DNA of 64,000 nt from Endomychus coccineus. Lineage: Eukaryota; Arthropoda; Insecta; Coleoptera; Endomychidae. The DNA lies in the NCBI GenBank assembly GCA_958510875.1, contig OY294067.1:34584912-34648911 (forward strand), given 5' to 3'. This document shows positions 9,946 through 21,736 of this stretch, piece after piece; the first letter of the stretch is position 1; each line of letters starts with the position of its first letter. Both the position numbers and the translations under genes were made by a program. The notes beneath the pieces are model-generated. The model made no database searches. It was given only the letters and a program-made list of their open reading frames with translations, and was not told where the DNA came from.

Positions 9946-11879
9946 TCTTTTTTTTATTTACTCTATGCTATTTCAACCTATTACATTATTTTCTGTATAT
10001 CTCCATCATAACTAAAATTATTATTAAAAATGGCAAATACGGCACCCACTAAAATGGTTACCATTTTTTTTATTGTTCAAAATCGTAAAGAGCTTATACA
10101 CTCACAAAATTTATAATAATACTTAATGACCGCGTTTAAATCTTTATTGAGGAAATTGTTACTAAATAATAAAATAAAACGTGCTGTTGACGCTTATCTT
10201 GATAAAACTGTTGCTCATCGATGAATATTCAGAAAAGGAACTGAGGATGACTACTTTATATATGGCTATTTGGGAAGTAAACGAACTACAAGAAATTCGC
10301 TCCATAACACCAGGAAGTGGTGTAAAATTTTCAGGAAGAGGCGAATCAATTTTTTTTAGAATAGCACTTCGTCGCAGTACAATGCATAATTGCATAACGC
10401 ACTAATATATGAATAGGATGTTGCATTAGAATTAAGTACTCTCATGTGGCTGCTTTATTATCAGAATATTCAAGAGGATACCTACTGCAGTGAATATGTA
10501 ATGAAATTGCTATTAAAATGTAGAAACATGCGGCGACATATTTCAATTGAAAACAATATAGAAATACGCTACGAGTTGCGACAAAAATCTTATTTCCAGT
10601 AGAATTATGTTCCTCGAACAAAATGTACGCATTTCAATCGCCAAGCGAGATGCAAGAGGTTCGCGAAGAGGGTCACGATCGATTACAAATTGCTATTAAT
10701 TATGAACATTATCTTCACAGCCGGATGAAATAGATATCATATTCGAAGCAACATGACATGTAAATTGGTAACTATCCATAATATCCGCAATTCAATCTGA
10801 CAAACTTGACGCTTATATTGGAATTATTTCGTTGGAAATCGAAATTATTGTTTCGTAAATGGTGTAACGTCATAAACAAATAATTGTACTATTTGTAATA
10901 TCAACCTTGGATTGCTAAATACGAGCACCGTCTGATTTAGTAAACCATGAATGTCATCAAGCAACCGTATCCAGTAACTGGTGTGACATTACACACATTT
11001 AATTACGCAACCGAATTTCGAAGGAAACCGCTAGATTGTTTTTATTCATTTGTCCAACACAGTATCTATACTATGATTAAAATCTAGATTGTAACGTATA
11101 TCATTCCAACAGGCTGGATCTGGGAATAAGTATTCTGTATCAGTTTTGAACCAATCGGAAATGGCTTAGCTACTTTCTTCAAGTAATTAATTATGTCGAT
11201 CCACGCCTTGTTGTTGAATACAGCGTTCATATGACGACCTTTGTTCCAGTTGCTAGGGTTACATATTGATTTCATCGTTTCAAATGACAGTTTTCACTGT
11301 TTGGGAAGTTTGACAAACCTATTATTATTAATTAATAAAAGCTTGTTAGAGAAAGTATACTAACACGTTTGGAATGGCATATTCCACGCTCGCGAATCGT
11401 ATCGGCTCGGACTTCAAACTTTTCGGTAGTGTGGAATACGAGGTACATTTTTGAATACTTATATGTTACCTTTATTTTCCATATTTGAGTAGGTCATTCA
11501 TGCCAATATGGCAGCGTGATGATAATCTTTTATTTATTTACAGCCCCTATTTTTTATTATATAGAATTATAGAAAACATCCTGTGCTGCGTATGTTCAGG
11601 TTAGTTGGAGTGTTAAAATGGCTTTTGCAAAAAAAATTTGGTACAAATATTCTGTATTACATGTGACAATAATGCACTCAAAGCCATGAACAATTTTTCT
11701 AAACATAACAAGTTAAGTATCCTCATTTAGTTGATAATGCAAGATCATTATTTTAATTTTTATCGATTATCGATTCGGTTCACATTCTTGAAATTTTGAT
11801 ATTCTTTGTATTTGAGAGCACTCTATCCTACAAATTTGGAACGTCAAAGTGTTAAAGTAGCTCTAAGGTATTATTTCTT
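9946..11879. other. No recognised gene; small unexplained frames
   Basis: AT-rich sequence. Two short frames stand out slightly: 10181-10405 on plus (74 residues) and 11275-11084 on minus (63 residues, containing FNNKAWIDIINYLKKVAKP). I recognise neither, and neither has a clear homologous feature or convincing splice context. Confidence 0.35.
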
Positions 11880-12260
11880 CTATCTGGAACTCTCGTTGTG
11901 GGACAACATACGAGATTTCTGATAAAGACCGACCATGGAAATGTCTATAGAAAAGGGAGAGATCTTCCACCTTTCTAGAGAGGTCCATGAACTCATAAGT
12001 GTGACATCATCAATTAGATGAATAGCTCTCTTCTGGATAGAATCCAAGAGCTTCAGCGTATGTTTGGGAGCCAAACTCCAAAGATGTGAGCAGTAATCCA
12101 GGAGAGGTTATATCTGTGCTTTGTTGATTATGAGGAACTTCTGGGATGTAAAGTAGCTCTTAGCACGGAATAGAAAACCAAGTTTTAGTGAAACGGTTTT
12201 GGCAAAGGACCTCACATGATCGTTCAATGAATACGTTATACAGACTCGACTTCAATTTGG
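11880..12260 (-). pseudogene. LINE (Jockey/CR1-like) RT C-terminal fragment 1
   Basis: Minus-strand translation reads [41 protein letters not shown] and SIQKRAIHLIDD. This is the conserved tail of Jockey/CR1-type reverse transcriptases. Related copies lie at 27.2 kb and 46.2 kb on the plus strand. An in-frame stop precedes LLDYCSH. Confidence 0.85.
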
Positions 12261-12869
12261 TTCAAATATAGAGCATTCCAAATCCACAGTCCAGTTTAAA
12301 TAGTAGGTATATTAACTTGATGGAAAATAAACGATTAATGGACATTTTTGCAGGAGTCAATCGTCAAAGGTAACTTGAAGGATGATTCGAAAACCAAATT
12401 TTAAAAAAAATTATTAAATTTTATAGATACATGGAAGTCTAGTTCGGCTTATATAAATTAACAACACCAACACATATTGCAGGGTCACACACAATACACG
12501 GAATTTTAGAAATATTTTCGTATTGTTGCAATGAGCTTAATTTACATTTTCCAACAGAACCATTAGGTTTTTTACATCAATTAAAGCAAATGGGGTGCAA
12601 CTAAGGACTCAGTTCACGTCTGGGAAGTTTAAACAAGAGGTCCTTATATATGTCCTAAAGAATGAATAAAACTTTTATTTTGCTGTCGGTATTGCTGCAT
12701 TATGCTGTACAGGTGACCAGCTGCAACATAATAGCCTCTGGCTTGTGACTTCACCATCGAGCGTCCATGCCTTTTACTATAGAGGGTATTGGCTCAGTTT
12801 GCTGTGGACAATATGGCAATCTTAGGCATAATCTGGCTGCTACATCTTCAAACAATTCCATAAAATTCC
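12261..12869. other. No recognised feature
   Basis: No coding, repeat or RNA signal recognised. Confidence 0.4.
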
Positions 12870-13156
12870 ATATACTTGCTGATAACTTTTGACAAATTGG
12901 ATGAGGAGACGATTGCGCCGTTTCTATTACTGGTTAAGGATTTGAACTTTTGGAAATCGCTTAAAAATGGTGAAAATAGAAATTGTATCGTTTTGTGGCG
13001 CGCTAGTCCCGCTGCAGCAAGTGGTATTTTCGACATTCACTTTGGCACTGCCTTAGGCCTGCTGGACTGATTCTTGTATCAAGGGGCGCAGAATGGGCCC
13101 AAGCGGTCTAAGTGCTCCGGATTCGTCCGCCCCCGTTTGGATTGATTGATTGATTG
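12870..13156 (+). mobile_element. Possible retroelement 3' end with (TTGA)n tail
   Basis: A GC-richer block at 13070-13135 (GGGGCGCAGAATGGGCCC, CTCCGGATTCGTCCGCCCCC) ends in four GATT units. A GC-rich 3' UTR closed by a short microsatellite is typical of several insect LINEs and SINEs. The 64-residue frame just upstream is not recognisable, so the family is unknown. Confidence 0.4.
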
Positions 13157-15120
13157 AAAGAACATCCAGGGGTTGCCAGATGTTTTCAATAACAAATGTA
13201 GCTTGAGAAAAGTAAAGAAATTTCTAAAATAAAAGACAATTCACACTCGCTGCAAGCAGGGTGATATGATACTATATCTGATATGGTTAAAAGGGTTGCA
13301 ATAAGTTCACAAACGATTGGTAGTAAAGGAAATCATGAACCTGTCAAGATGAATAATCAATATAGGACGAGAAACTAATGGGTAGCTCTATGTAAAATCT
13401 TGACGTTAACCATCTGGAGATGTTTTATGTACATTCGAATCAGTTAGTAATATTTATTAAACGACAGATAGATTTAAAAATCCCCACCGATAACATTCTG
13501 AACTAAAGATCTCAAGAGAGGAATCTTATTGCTTATTGGTCAAACAATTCAGGGATCCTTTTCCGAATTATAGATTGTTTCTCCTAAAAAGGAGAAGAAA
13601 TGCCTAAAACCTTCTGTTATATTTTCTAGCTTGAATTAGTCTCTTGAGAGATCACGAGACACTTAATTTGAATTAATTTAACTTGATAGTTCCTTCAGAG
13701 AGTTTTTGGTAAGAAGGATGGATTTCGCTAAATCAGAGTTGTTTTAGATTTTTTTGATCAAAATTGTTGTTCTCAGTTTTTATTCAAGTTAAGTTCAATA
13801 ATACATTTAAATCAGTTCATTAAGTTTCGATCCCCTAAGTTCATCCTGGTTGGGTATCAATTTAATAATAATAAGTTAATTTAGATTATCTAGGTACTTT
13901 ATTTGAGTATAGATTTTGATCTTAGTTTTTTATTTTTATTACTTATAAAGTTAATTATAATATTTATTTTTCATTATCTTTAATTATTATCATTATCATT
14001 TAATGTTATTTTATTATTAAATTTTTATTGTTGTTGTTTAGTACGAGTTTATCTGATTAATATTAGCGTTTACCCCTTCCACTTACCTTCCAGTGTGTTA
14101 AAATCGTAAGTGTTTTGTGAAAGAAAAGAGTAAGTGTTAATGATATTTTTCAGGTTTGTTCCGGCTAATCAATGATTGGGATCAAAATCCAACGTGTCAT
14201 GGTTCTCCAAATCAAATGGTCACACTGTTAATAAACAAATAGATCGAGGATTGGGAATAATATAAATTCCTTAAGTAAAGTTTTATAGAGATTCATCAAT
14301 AGAGTACCATGTTACAACGGCGATGCAACTCATTTCATCACATTAAAAATTGTATATTCTGTGAAAATTTCGAATAAATTGTGTAACTAATACTGGGTGC
14401 TGTAGCTTTCATACAAATTAGTTTATGATGATAGAACCCTGCTACAATCGTACATTCTGAATTATAATAAATCGGAATCCTCATCTATATATATCAGATC
14501 AATCAGATCAAATATCTATCAATGAAAGTACTTGCTACTCAATGGCAGATTGCATATTTAGTAATCACACTTTTTTTTATTCAATTTCAATTCACCTCAC
14601 ACTCACTAACACTCGGAAATAAGCAATTGTAACTAGACATACAAGAACATGAGTGGAAACTAGATAATAAATTACTAGAGTGGTTCTGAAATGTAAGTCA
14701 AATGCATCGATATCTTAAAAAAAAAAAATTTGAATGTATATCAATAATATAATATGATAGATCTGTTCCAAATATTATCAACAAATCTATATTACGCGCG
14801 ATGATATAATGTCACTAGGTTTAATTATTTAAAATTAATTTAACTAATTGCTTTTTCCATTAATCAACCCAAAGTTGTACCATGGATGTCAGAAATAATC
14901 AATACCATCCGCTATGACGTATGTAAAAGCATTATACATTTTTCCAATCCATAATAGTGAAGAAAGCGTTTTCAAAGTATGAAAATGACATATGCTCGAA
15001 CATTTGGCACAAAAATACAATATCTTATTTTGATCACAGGAAAAAGGACGCCAAAATGTGTTCATATATATTTTATACGTTGACAAATGTTGTGGCCACT
15101 TTATGACATCTTACGTTACG
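13157..15120. other. AT-rich sequence, nothing recognised
   Basis: Very AT-rich, with TTA/ATT-rich low-complexity sequence around 13900-14040. No gene, element terminus or RNA identified. Confidence 0.45.
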
Positions 15121-15191
15121 TAAGATCTATTGTTAAAGCAGATACTCTATGAATAAGAAGCAATTACCATCATCCACTAAATGTACTGTTT

Positions 15192-15239
15192 AAGTACTGA
15201 GGACCTTTCAGCTACCAAGTAGACAACATCAGAGCACTA
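15192..15239 (-). ncRNA. Hammerhead motif A2, one core change
   Basis: On the minus strand: AGUGCU, CUGAUGU (last core A changed to U), stem II CUAC-UUG-GUAG, GAAA, AGG/CCU stem III, C, then AGUACU. Stem I (AGUGCU/AGUACU) pairs over six bases with one G-U wobble. The core change should reduce or abolish cleavage. Confidence 0.6.
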
Positions 15240-15548
15240 AATTTGAAATCAAAGTGTACCGGTTTCAATACTATCTGGAATTGGTAGGGAATATAAGGGA
15301 TCAGTTTGAGATAAATTGAGATGAGATTGTACATTTCCATCCCTTCTAAATTACCCAGATATTTGTGTTTCAAAAGTGATAACAAACTTTCTTCAGAAAT
15401 GATGTTACCTCTGTATTTGAAATATGTTAGGCTAATGCTGATTTGTCACTATTATTTTTCTTTATGTCGGCAAAATGTTCTTTATACCGAGTTAGAATGT
15501 TCCTTCCAGTTTGACCCATATAGCATTTTGAACAGGACTCCAATTTTT

Positions 15549-16597
15549 AAGCTATTGCATATAGCTTTTATCGCGGGCTGTGAGCGCGGCGACCGAATCA
15601 AGAAAAAAAAAACAAAAGACAAATACCGTAACGAAAATCTAAAGAACCAAAAAAAAATACCGTAACGAAATATCCTGACACCCACCACTCCGCCTACCAT
15701 GTAGCTCGGCCGAGATTAAAATTGTCGAAATGTTAACTTTGAACCTTTTAAAAGGTCATGATAGCCCCAAACTGGGTCGAAAACTGTTTTGAATTGGCTA
15801 ATTTTCGATAAATCGAATGACGTTCACGTGAGAAGCGCGTAGGTCGCGAGTTAGAAAAGTGCAAATGTACTGTACATAGAACGTCTTAACAAGGACTTTT
15901 CGCATGCGGTTTTCGCTCCATGTCGTTAGTTTGTGAACGGGGCCAACTAAATAGCATAGTCTCGGGCCCCAAAATGTCGATTAAATAGGAAAATTTAATT
16001 AAAACAGTTTGAGGTATTCTCAGCTGTCACCTACTAGCATCTGACGTGCGACGTACGAAAGGGAATTTTCTAGCTACTTAAATATACCGAAATCGGGTAA
16101 AAGCTAGCGGCCCATAGCCCAAAATACTTTATTACAACTGGCGCCGGCCGCACGGGGTTCGAAACGGTCCCAAATTAACAAAATAGAGGTAAAATGTATA
16201 AACTCTAACTTACGCGCAGCGAGCTCCTCGAGGATATGTCAAAATGATTACGTTCCTAGCTAATTACATAAGTCGTCTGGCGTTTATGCAATTGTGTTTT
16301 TATACAATTCGAACCTTCTACTTTCGATAGGCCACGTGAAAATCCCGGAGCCAGAAGCGCTATCGAGATCTGAACGTTAAAACTTTCGTTTAAAATTGTG
16401 TTTGCAAGTCAACTGACACTTGTCACCATAGATAACTCTACTACCGGTAGTAGAGTTATCTATGCACTTGTCACAGAATACTCTTCATAGAGATCAAGAT
16501 GATACTCTTAGTGGATGTTTTTCTGCCCAACTTTTTCCAGTGGCGTAGTGCTATGCAATAGCTTTACCGCGGCAGTCCCCGAGTGCCACACGTTTCA
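15549..16597 (+). mobile_element. Non-autonomous Helentron-like element
   Basis: The 5' end AAGCTATTGCATATAGC is followed by the GCGGGCTGTGAGCGCGGCG block. The 3' end GTGCTATGCAATAGCTTTAC is followed by the GGCAGTC-CCC-GAGTGCC hairpin and a T-run. The ends match the Helentron at 8674-9945. The interior is non-coding and shares an inverted block with 8455-8640. It inserted between T residues within a PLE, in line with the T-T target preference of Helentrons. Confidence 0.75.
16427..16464. repeat. Perfect 38-bp palindrome flanked by a 10-bp direct repeat
   Basis: The left arm CATAGATAACTCTACTACC (19 nt) is followed with no spacer by its exact reverse complement. CACTTGTCAC lies immediately before (16417-16426) and immediately after (16465-16474). 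The flanking duplication looks like a target-site duplication of a size seen with Mutator-like elements, but there is no interior sequence at all. It lies within the Helentron-like insert. Confidence 0.8.
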
Positions 16598-16770
16598 TTT
16601 TTTTGAATCCCGGACTTGCGAAGTCAAAAACTCAAAAGTGTTGCCTAAACTGTGTATTATCTTGTTCTTACATCTATAAGCAGGTTGTATTGAAAATTTT
16701 TATAAAACAAGTTATTATATTTATTAAGTTATTGATCAAATATTTGTCGTAACTATTGTTCAACGAGTAT

Positions 16771-16920
16771 AATTTAACGTCTTTCATTACTTATTTCTAA
16801 ATCGTTATCAATATAGTTTCTGTTCCTAAAATCATAAATGCGACCAACAAAAGTGACCGGAAGCGAAAACTTGTACTAACAAAAGTGAAGGAATTTGGTG
16901 ATCTATTGATCACAGTTCAT
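16771..16920. repeat. Repeat R1, diverged copy
   Basis: It matches 8090-8260, with the AATATAGTTTCTGTTCCTA block and a GTGATCTATTGATCAC palindrome at the end. The rest of the stretch to 17493 contains nothing I recognise. Confidence 0.5.
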
Positions 16921-18113
16921 TCATTAGCTGCCATATAATATGCTTTGCCTCTCGATTTTATCTTACTTATTTGGAGCCAATATAAAAACTGTAACAATTA
17001 ATATATCAATGAGAAGAGTACGTGAGTTTCAAAACGTTAAAATATACGAGATATCCTGATAATATTAAATTAAATTGCCAACTAAAATTTCCCGCTTCGA
17101 ATAACTTCACTGAATATGATATTTATTCATGTTCAACCTTCCCAATCAATCATCAGCAAAAAACCGTCAGAAGCAGTCTACAATGGATAAAAAAATTATT
17201 TGCTCAGTAACTAAATGTATTATAATATGTTTCCAATCTCAGTTACAAACACTTCGGATAATTTCCTTCGTTCTTCTAAAATTTCATGAGATACATTTTA
17301 TGATCAATACATCTCCATTTGCCTGGAAATATAAATTCTATAACGTAGCTGACTTGTTAGAGATGATTGTTGAAGGTTTCAATGAGGAATAATAACTCTT
17401 CATTTTTTTATTCTAGTTTTAAGTTTCCACTGTTGGAACTACATGCTTGTAAGTATGGTACCTACATCGAATTATAGCGCTTAATTATCTTACTACGAGG
17501 GCAAGGCGAAAATTCCCTGAAAAATTAAACAAGAAATGTTTTATTTGGTCAAAATTTATTTTATTTCTCAACATAATCTCTTTGTAGCCCGATACACTTC
17601 GTGCAGCGTTTTTTAATCTTTCGATACCTTCCAAATAATACGATTTCGGCAATCCTTCAAAATATGCGTTTGTTTGAGCGATGACCTAATCGTTGGAGCC
17701 AAATCTCATTCCGCTGAGTCATTTCTTCAAGTTTGAAAATAAATAAAAATATCAGGGGGGCAAATCTGAAGACTATGGTCAATACGAACCATTTGTAGAG
17801 CAAATCATGTAATTGTACCATTGCATTGCGACTGCGGACATGTGCCACGGTGCGTTGTCCTGGTGGAAAAGCACTTTTTTCTTCGCCAAATGCCACCTCT
17901 TTCGCTTCAAATCGGCGTTGAATCGATTCAACAGCTCTGCAGAATATACGCCGGTGATCGTTTTGCCTTTTTCAAGATAATCGATATGGACGATGCCGTG
18001 TGCATCCTAAAAAACTGTTGCCATGACTTTGTTGGCCGATGAACCTACTTTGGCCTTTTTCGGCTTCGATTCGGCAGGACAAGTCCACTGTTTCGACTGT
18101 TCTTTGATCTCTG

Positions 18114-19485
18114 CAGTGCTATGCTGCTAATAGTTATAGCCTAATTTCGGACTATAAAAGCAACTGTAGCTGCCTTCACAGTTATCTTATAGCCGGTTTT
18201 GGAATATTGGTATTCTACTAGCCGCTAAAGTCTATTTTGGAGTCTATAATGAAAGTCGATTTTATAGTCCATCTTTTAGCCGTCAAGATAGCTGCCTAAC
18301 CTTTATAATTTCATTTACTGCAATTGAAAATGGCATTGATTCTTATAGCGGCTTTTTTGCGGGAAAGAGAAAGAACTCGTACTGATATTTTTCATTTTCA
18401 CATACAACGCAAGCATTTACGGGATACTTCGAATCCGTTCGACCTACGAAATATTGAGTTTGTGCGATTATTCCGAGTGGATAAAGTCACGGCATCGCTC
18501 TTAATGAATAGGTTGAAAACAGAATTCAACCTATTCGTACTGATGGATTATTAGTTCAATTAAAGGTAAGTTTATTGTTAAGTTGAAAATATACCCTAGT
18601 ATAGTTAACATAAATCAAAAACATTCCTTTACTGATTGCAATTTACTTTATTGCACTTAGATTAAAATTATTTAATCAAATGCAATTAAAATGTTTAATT
18701 ACTATTGAAGATTCCTTATTGAGTTTTCCAACTGTGATCAGTTTATTAATGCCAGTTGGAAATACTTTCAGGGTCCAAATACCGATGGAAGAACAAGAGA
18801 TTGAGCCAGTGCTCCAGATTTTTGTAAATATTGCTAATGCTGAAGATAGAGCAGCAGGAAGACGGATTAGGTAAAATATTATCACCACTTATTTCAACAA
18901 TTAAGGAACCACACATTTTTTTATTTTCTTTACCACGTATATATTAACATATTTTCCTGTGGCAACAAAATCTTTATTATCCAACATAAACTTCAATAAA
19001 AACTCTATTTGCTCTTCGGAAGACCGAGAGTTCTTCTTGCATTTTCCATAAATAAATAACATAATATGAACGAGATAGGACTGAATATATTATATTCTTT
19101 GTACTTATGCACTTCTATATCCACTTCTTTTTGACCGTAAACAGAAAATGTGAAATATGAATCTGTGAATAATATCTATGAACATATCAAGCACATAACT
19201 CTTACGATAATTCCCAACGAACTCGGTAACCTTAACCTCGATGATAATTCCTATAAAACTGACAATCAATGTTGTCATTTGTCAAATATATAAAATATGC
19301 AGCGTTGCCGGTATAGAAAATAAAGCTACATTGAAAATGCTGTAGTCTTTCGTCTAGTCGATTTATATTTATAGTCATACTTAAATTAGAATTAATAGAA
19401 TACCAATAGACTATAATTTTTGGTCTATATCTATAGTCGGCTATACTTATAGCCTGGTTTATAGCCGTTTAGCAGCATAGCACTG
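18114..19485 (+). mobile_element. PIF/Harbinger transposon inserted in mariner copy 1
   Basis: The 17-bp perfect terminal inverted repeats CAGTGCTATGCTGCTAA lie at each end. The 3-bp duplication CTG lies at 18111-18113 and 19486-19488. The uninterrupted mariner copies show a single CTG at this place, which confirms the boundaries. CTG fits the CWG target class of Harbinger elements. Subterminal TATAGCC/GGCTATA repeats are abundant at both ends. Confidence 0.9.
18330..18873 (+). pseudogene. Harbinger transposase remnant (N- and C-terminal pieces)
   Basis: 18330-18554 encodes a basic start followed by DTSNPFDLRNIEFVRLFRVD, typical of the HARBI1-like nuclease N-terminus. 18680-18874 encodes a C-terminal-like piece (PMEEQEIEP, DRAAGRRIR). 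The DDE catalytic core that should lie between them is absent, so the copy is non-autonomous. Confidence 0.75.
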
Positions 19486-20214
19486 CTGGTGTGATGTGAT
19501 GGATCCATGTTTCGTCCACAGTTACGAAAGGCGCAAAAAGTCCTTCTTATCGCGCTTGAACATCACCAAACACTCCCTTGAAGTTTCTCACCTATTTGGC
19601 AGCTAGCTTTATCATATTCAAAAATTTATGCAAAATGTTCCGTAACCATTCGGTTGAGATGCTCATAGCCTCAGCAATCTTGTGCACTTCAACTCGCCGA
19701 TTGTACGATATCATACCATGAATTTTATCGACGATTTCTGGCATGGTAACCTCAATTGGACGACCAGAACGTCCGGCGTCCTTTGTAGTCATACTATCAC
19801 AACGAAAATCAGCAAACCACTTGTAAATAGTTCTAATCGATGGTGAGGAGTCCCCATAATGTTTAACAAACAATGGTTTGGTTTGCGTTATGTTTTTCCA
19901 CGCAAGAAATAATGTTCACTTTTTTCCATGTTTACAAAAATCTTCAAGGTTGCTTGCTTTCCATGGGTGTCAAAACAGAACTGAACATATCAGTCTGAAC
20001 ATTTTAATGCGTTCTAGTTAAAGATGGTAAATCACAAATTTCACATGGGATTTTCAATTGTGGCGCCATCTGTTTTATCATTTGCCCTCGTATACCACTT
20101 ATTAAGTTTTGAACGTATGTGCTTGCTTTGTCTATGTATAGCTGAATCTAAAATCGCAACGTACAAGTTTGGTTAAATTGATTTATTTTCGAAATATTCG
20201 TAATCTGGCCAAAT

Positions 20215-21736
20215 CTGGGAAAGTTGGCGCAGTTGGATGGATTGAGATGCGGTTTTCTGCATTCGATTCAGAAAGTGATTTAGAAACTTTGTCCGGTATT
20301 TTTGTTTTGCGGAAAAAATTTGTTGCATTTCTACAGCCAAAAAAATCATTTTTCTAAGTGCACTTTTTGAGGTGAATAAAAAAACGGACTCGAATTGGTT
20401 TCTCGGGGGTTTTTGGGGTCGCTGAACACGAATATGATATTTAAAAAATTCCCTGAGGCCCCCTTGGACTTCCCCGGGGGTATACTAGCGTCCTGAAGTC
20501 CTGGATATCGACGAAATTAATGAATAAATTATTTTTAATGTTTGCCAACTGTTCGAAAGGTGATATGAAGGTTGCTAGTGGTGATAACGACATGAAAAAA
20601 CTCTTCTGCAATACCTGGTGTACCCTGCGTCCGATTGACGACGTCATCTTCTAGGAATTTGCTAATTTTTCTTCATAAAAGGTAACAAATTCTAGCTCTC
20701 GGGGGTTTTTAAAGTCGCCGATCACGACTGTGACACTCACAATGTTCTGCAAATTACCTGGGGGTATTTCCGGGACGCTCGAGCCCTGTGTATCCACGTC
20801 ATCTTCTAGGAAGTTCTTGTTTTTTTTTAATTAAATGTAATGAATTCTAGCTCTCGGGGGTTTTCAAAGTTGCCGATCACGACTGTGACGCTCACAGTTT
20901 TCATGCATAGTCGTGATCGGCAACTTGAAAAACCCCCGAGAGCTAGAATTCATTACATTTAATTAAAAAAAAACAAGAAATTCCTAGAAGATGAAGTGGA
21001 TACACAGGGCTCGAGTGTCCCGGAAATACCCCCAGGTAATTTGCAGAACATTGTGAGTGTCACAGTCGTGATCGGCGACTTTAAAAATTCCCGAGAGCTA
21101 GAATTTATTGCATATAATTTTTAAAAAACAAGAAATTCCTAGAAGATGACGTGGATACACAGGGCTCGAGTGTCCCGGAAACATCCCTAGGTAATTTGCA
21201 GAACAATGCTGCGAGTGTTACAGTCGTGACCGGCGACTTTTAAAACCCCCGAGAGCTAGAATTTGTTACCTTTTATGAAGAAAAATTAGCAAATTCCTAG
21301 AAGTTGACGTCGTCACCCGGACGCAGGGTACACCAGGTATTGCAGAAGAGTTTTTTCATGTCGTTATCACCACTAGCAACCTTCATATCACCTTTCGAAC
21401 AGTTGACAAACATTATAAATAATTTTTTCATTAATTTCGTCGATATCCAGGACGTCAGGACGCTAGTTTACCCCCGGGGAGATCCAAGGGGACCTCAGGG
21501 AATTTTTTAAATATCATATTCGTGTTCAGCGACCCCAAAAACCCCCGAGAAACCAATTCGAGTCCGTTTTTTTATTCACCTCAGAAAGTGCACTTAGAAA
21601 AATGCATTTTTTGGCTGTAGAAATGCAACAAATTTTTTCCGCAAAACAAAAATACCGGACAAAGTTTCTAGATCACTTTCTGAATCGAATGCAGAAAACC
21701 GCATCTCAATCCATCCAACTGCGCCAACTTTCCCAG
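20215..21736. mobile_element. Foldback element 1 (1.5-kb inverted repeat)
   Basis: Arms of about 670-830 bp mirror each other around a 24-nt loop at 20885-20908. The outer end CTGGGAAAGTTGGCGCAGTT at 20215 is repeated inverted up to 21736. Within the arms a ~150-bp subunit containing CTCTCGGGGGTTTT and GCCGATCACGACTGTGA is repeated: two units in the left arm, three in the right. No transposase is seen. Protein frames in the arms occur as mirrored pairs and are not genes. Confidence 0.8.

Larger units (their letters stand above)
15121..16770 (-). mobile_element. Penelope-like element fragment split by a Helentron-like insert
   Basis: The 3' pseudo-LTR with a hammerhead lies at 15192-15239. 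The GIY-YIG remnant occupies about 15400-15548 and resumes at about 16598-16770 (EN lead-in, YRCKNKI-like). The two halves align with the uninterrupted copies at 1282-1600 and 49300-49780. The break falls in a T-rich stretch. The upstream part is shortened compared with the 49-kb copy, with an internal deletion near 16700. Confidence 0.75.
17496..20090 (-). mobile_element. Mariner transposon, copy 1, split by a Harbinger
   Basis: The ends are CGAGGGCAAGG (left) and its inverted form ending GCCCTCG (right), flanked by TA at 17494-17495 and 20091-20092. Without the Harbinger and its 3-bp duplication the length is 1220 bp, close to the mariner norm. Minus-strand transposase pieces are visible: [52 protein letters not shown], then the D-containing segment near 17850. 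Frameshifts and a stop after HYFLRGKT make it inactive. Confidence 0.9.

Noticed and set aside
20441..21510. Two nearly identical 68-residue frames at 20441-20647 (minus) and 21304-21510 (plus)
   Set aside because: They are mirror copies within foldback arms, with no family similarity and no start or splice context.
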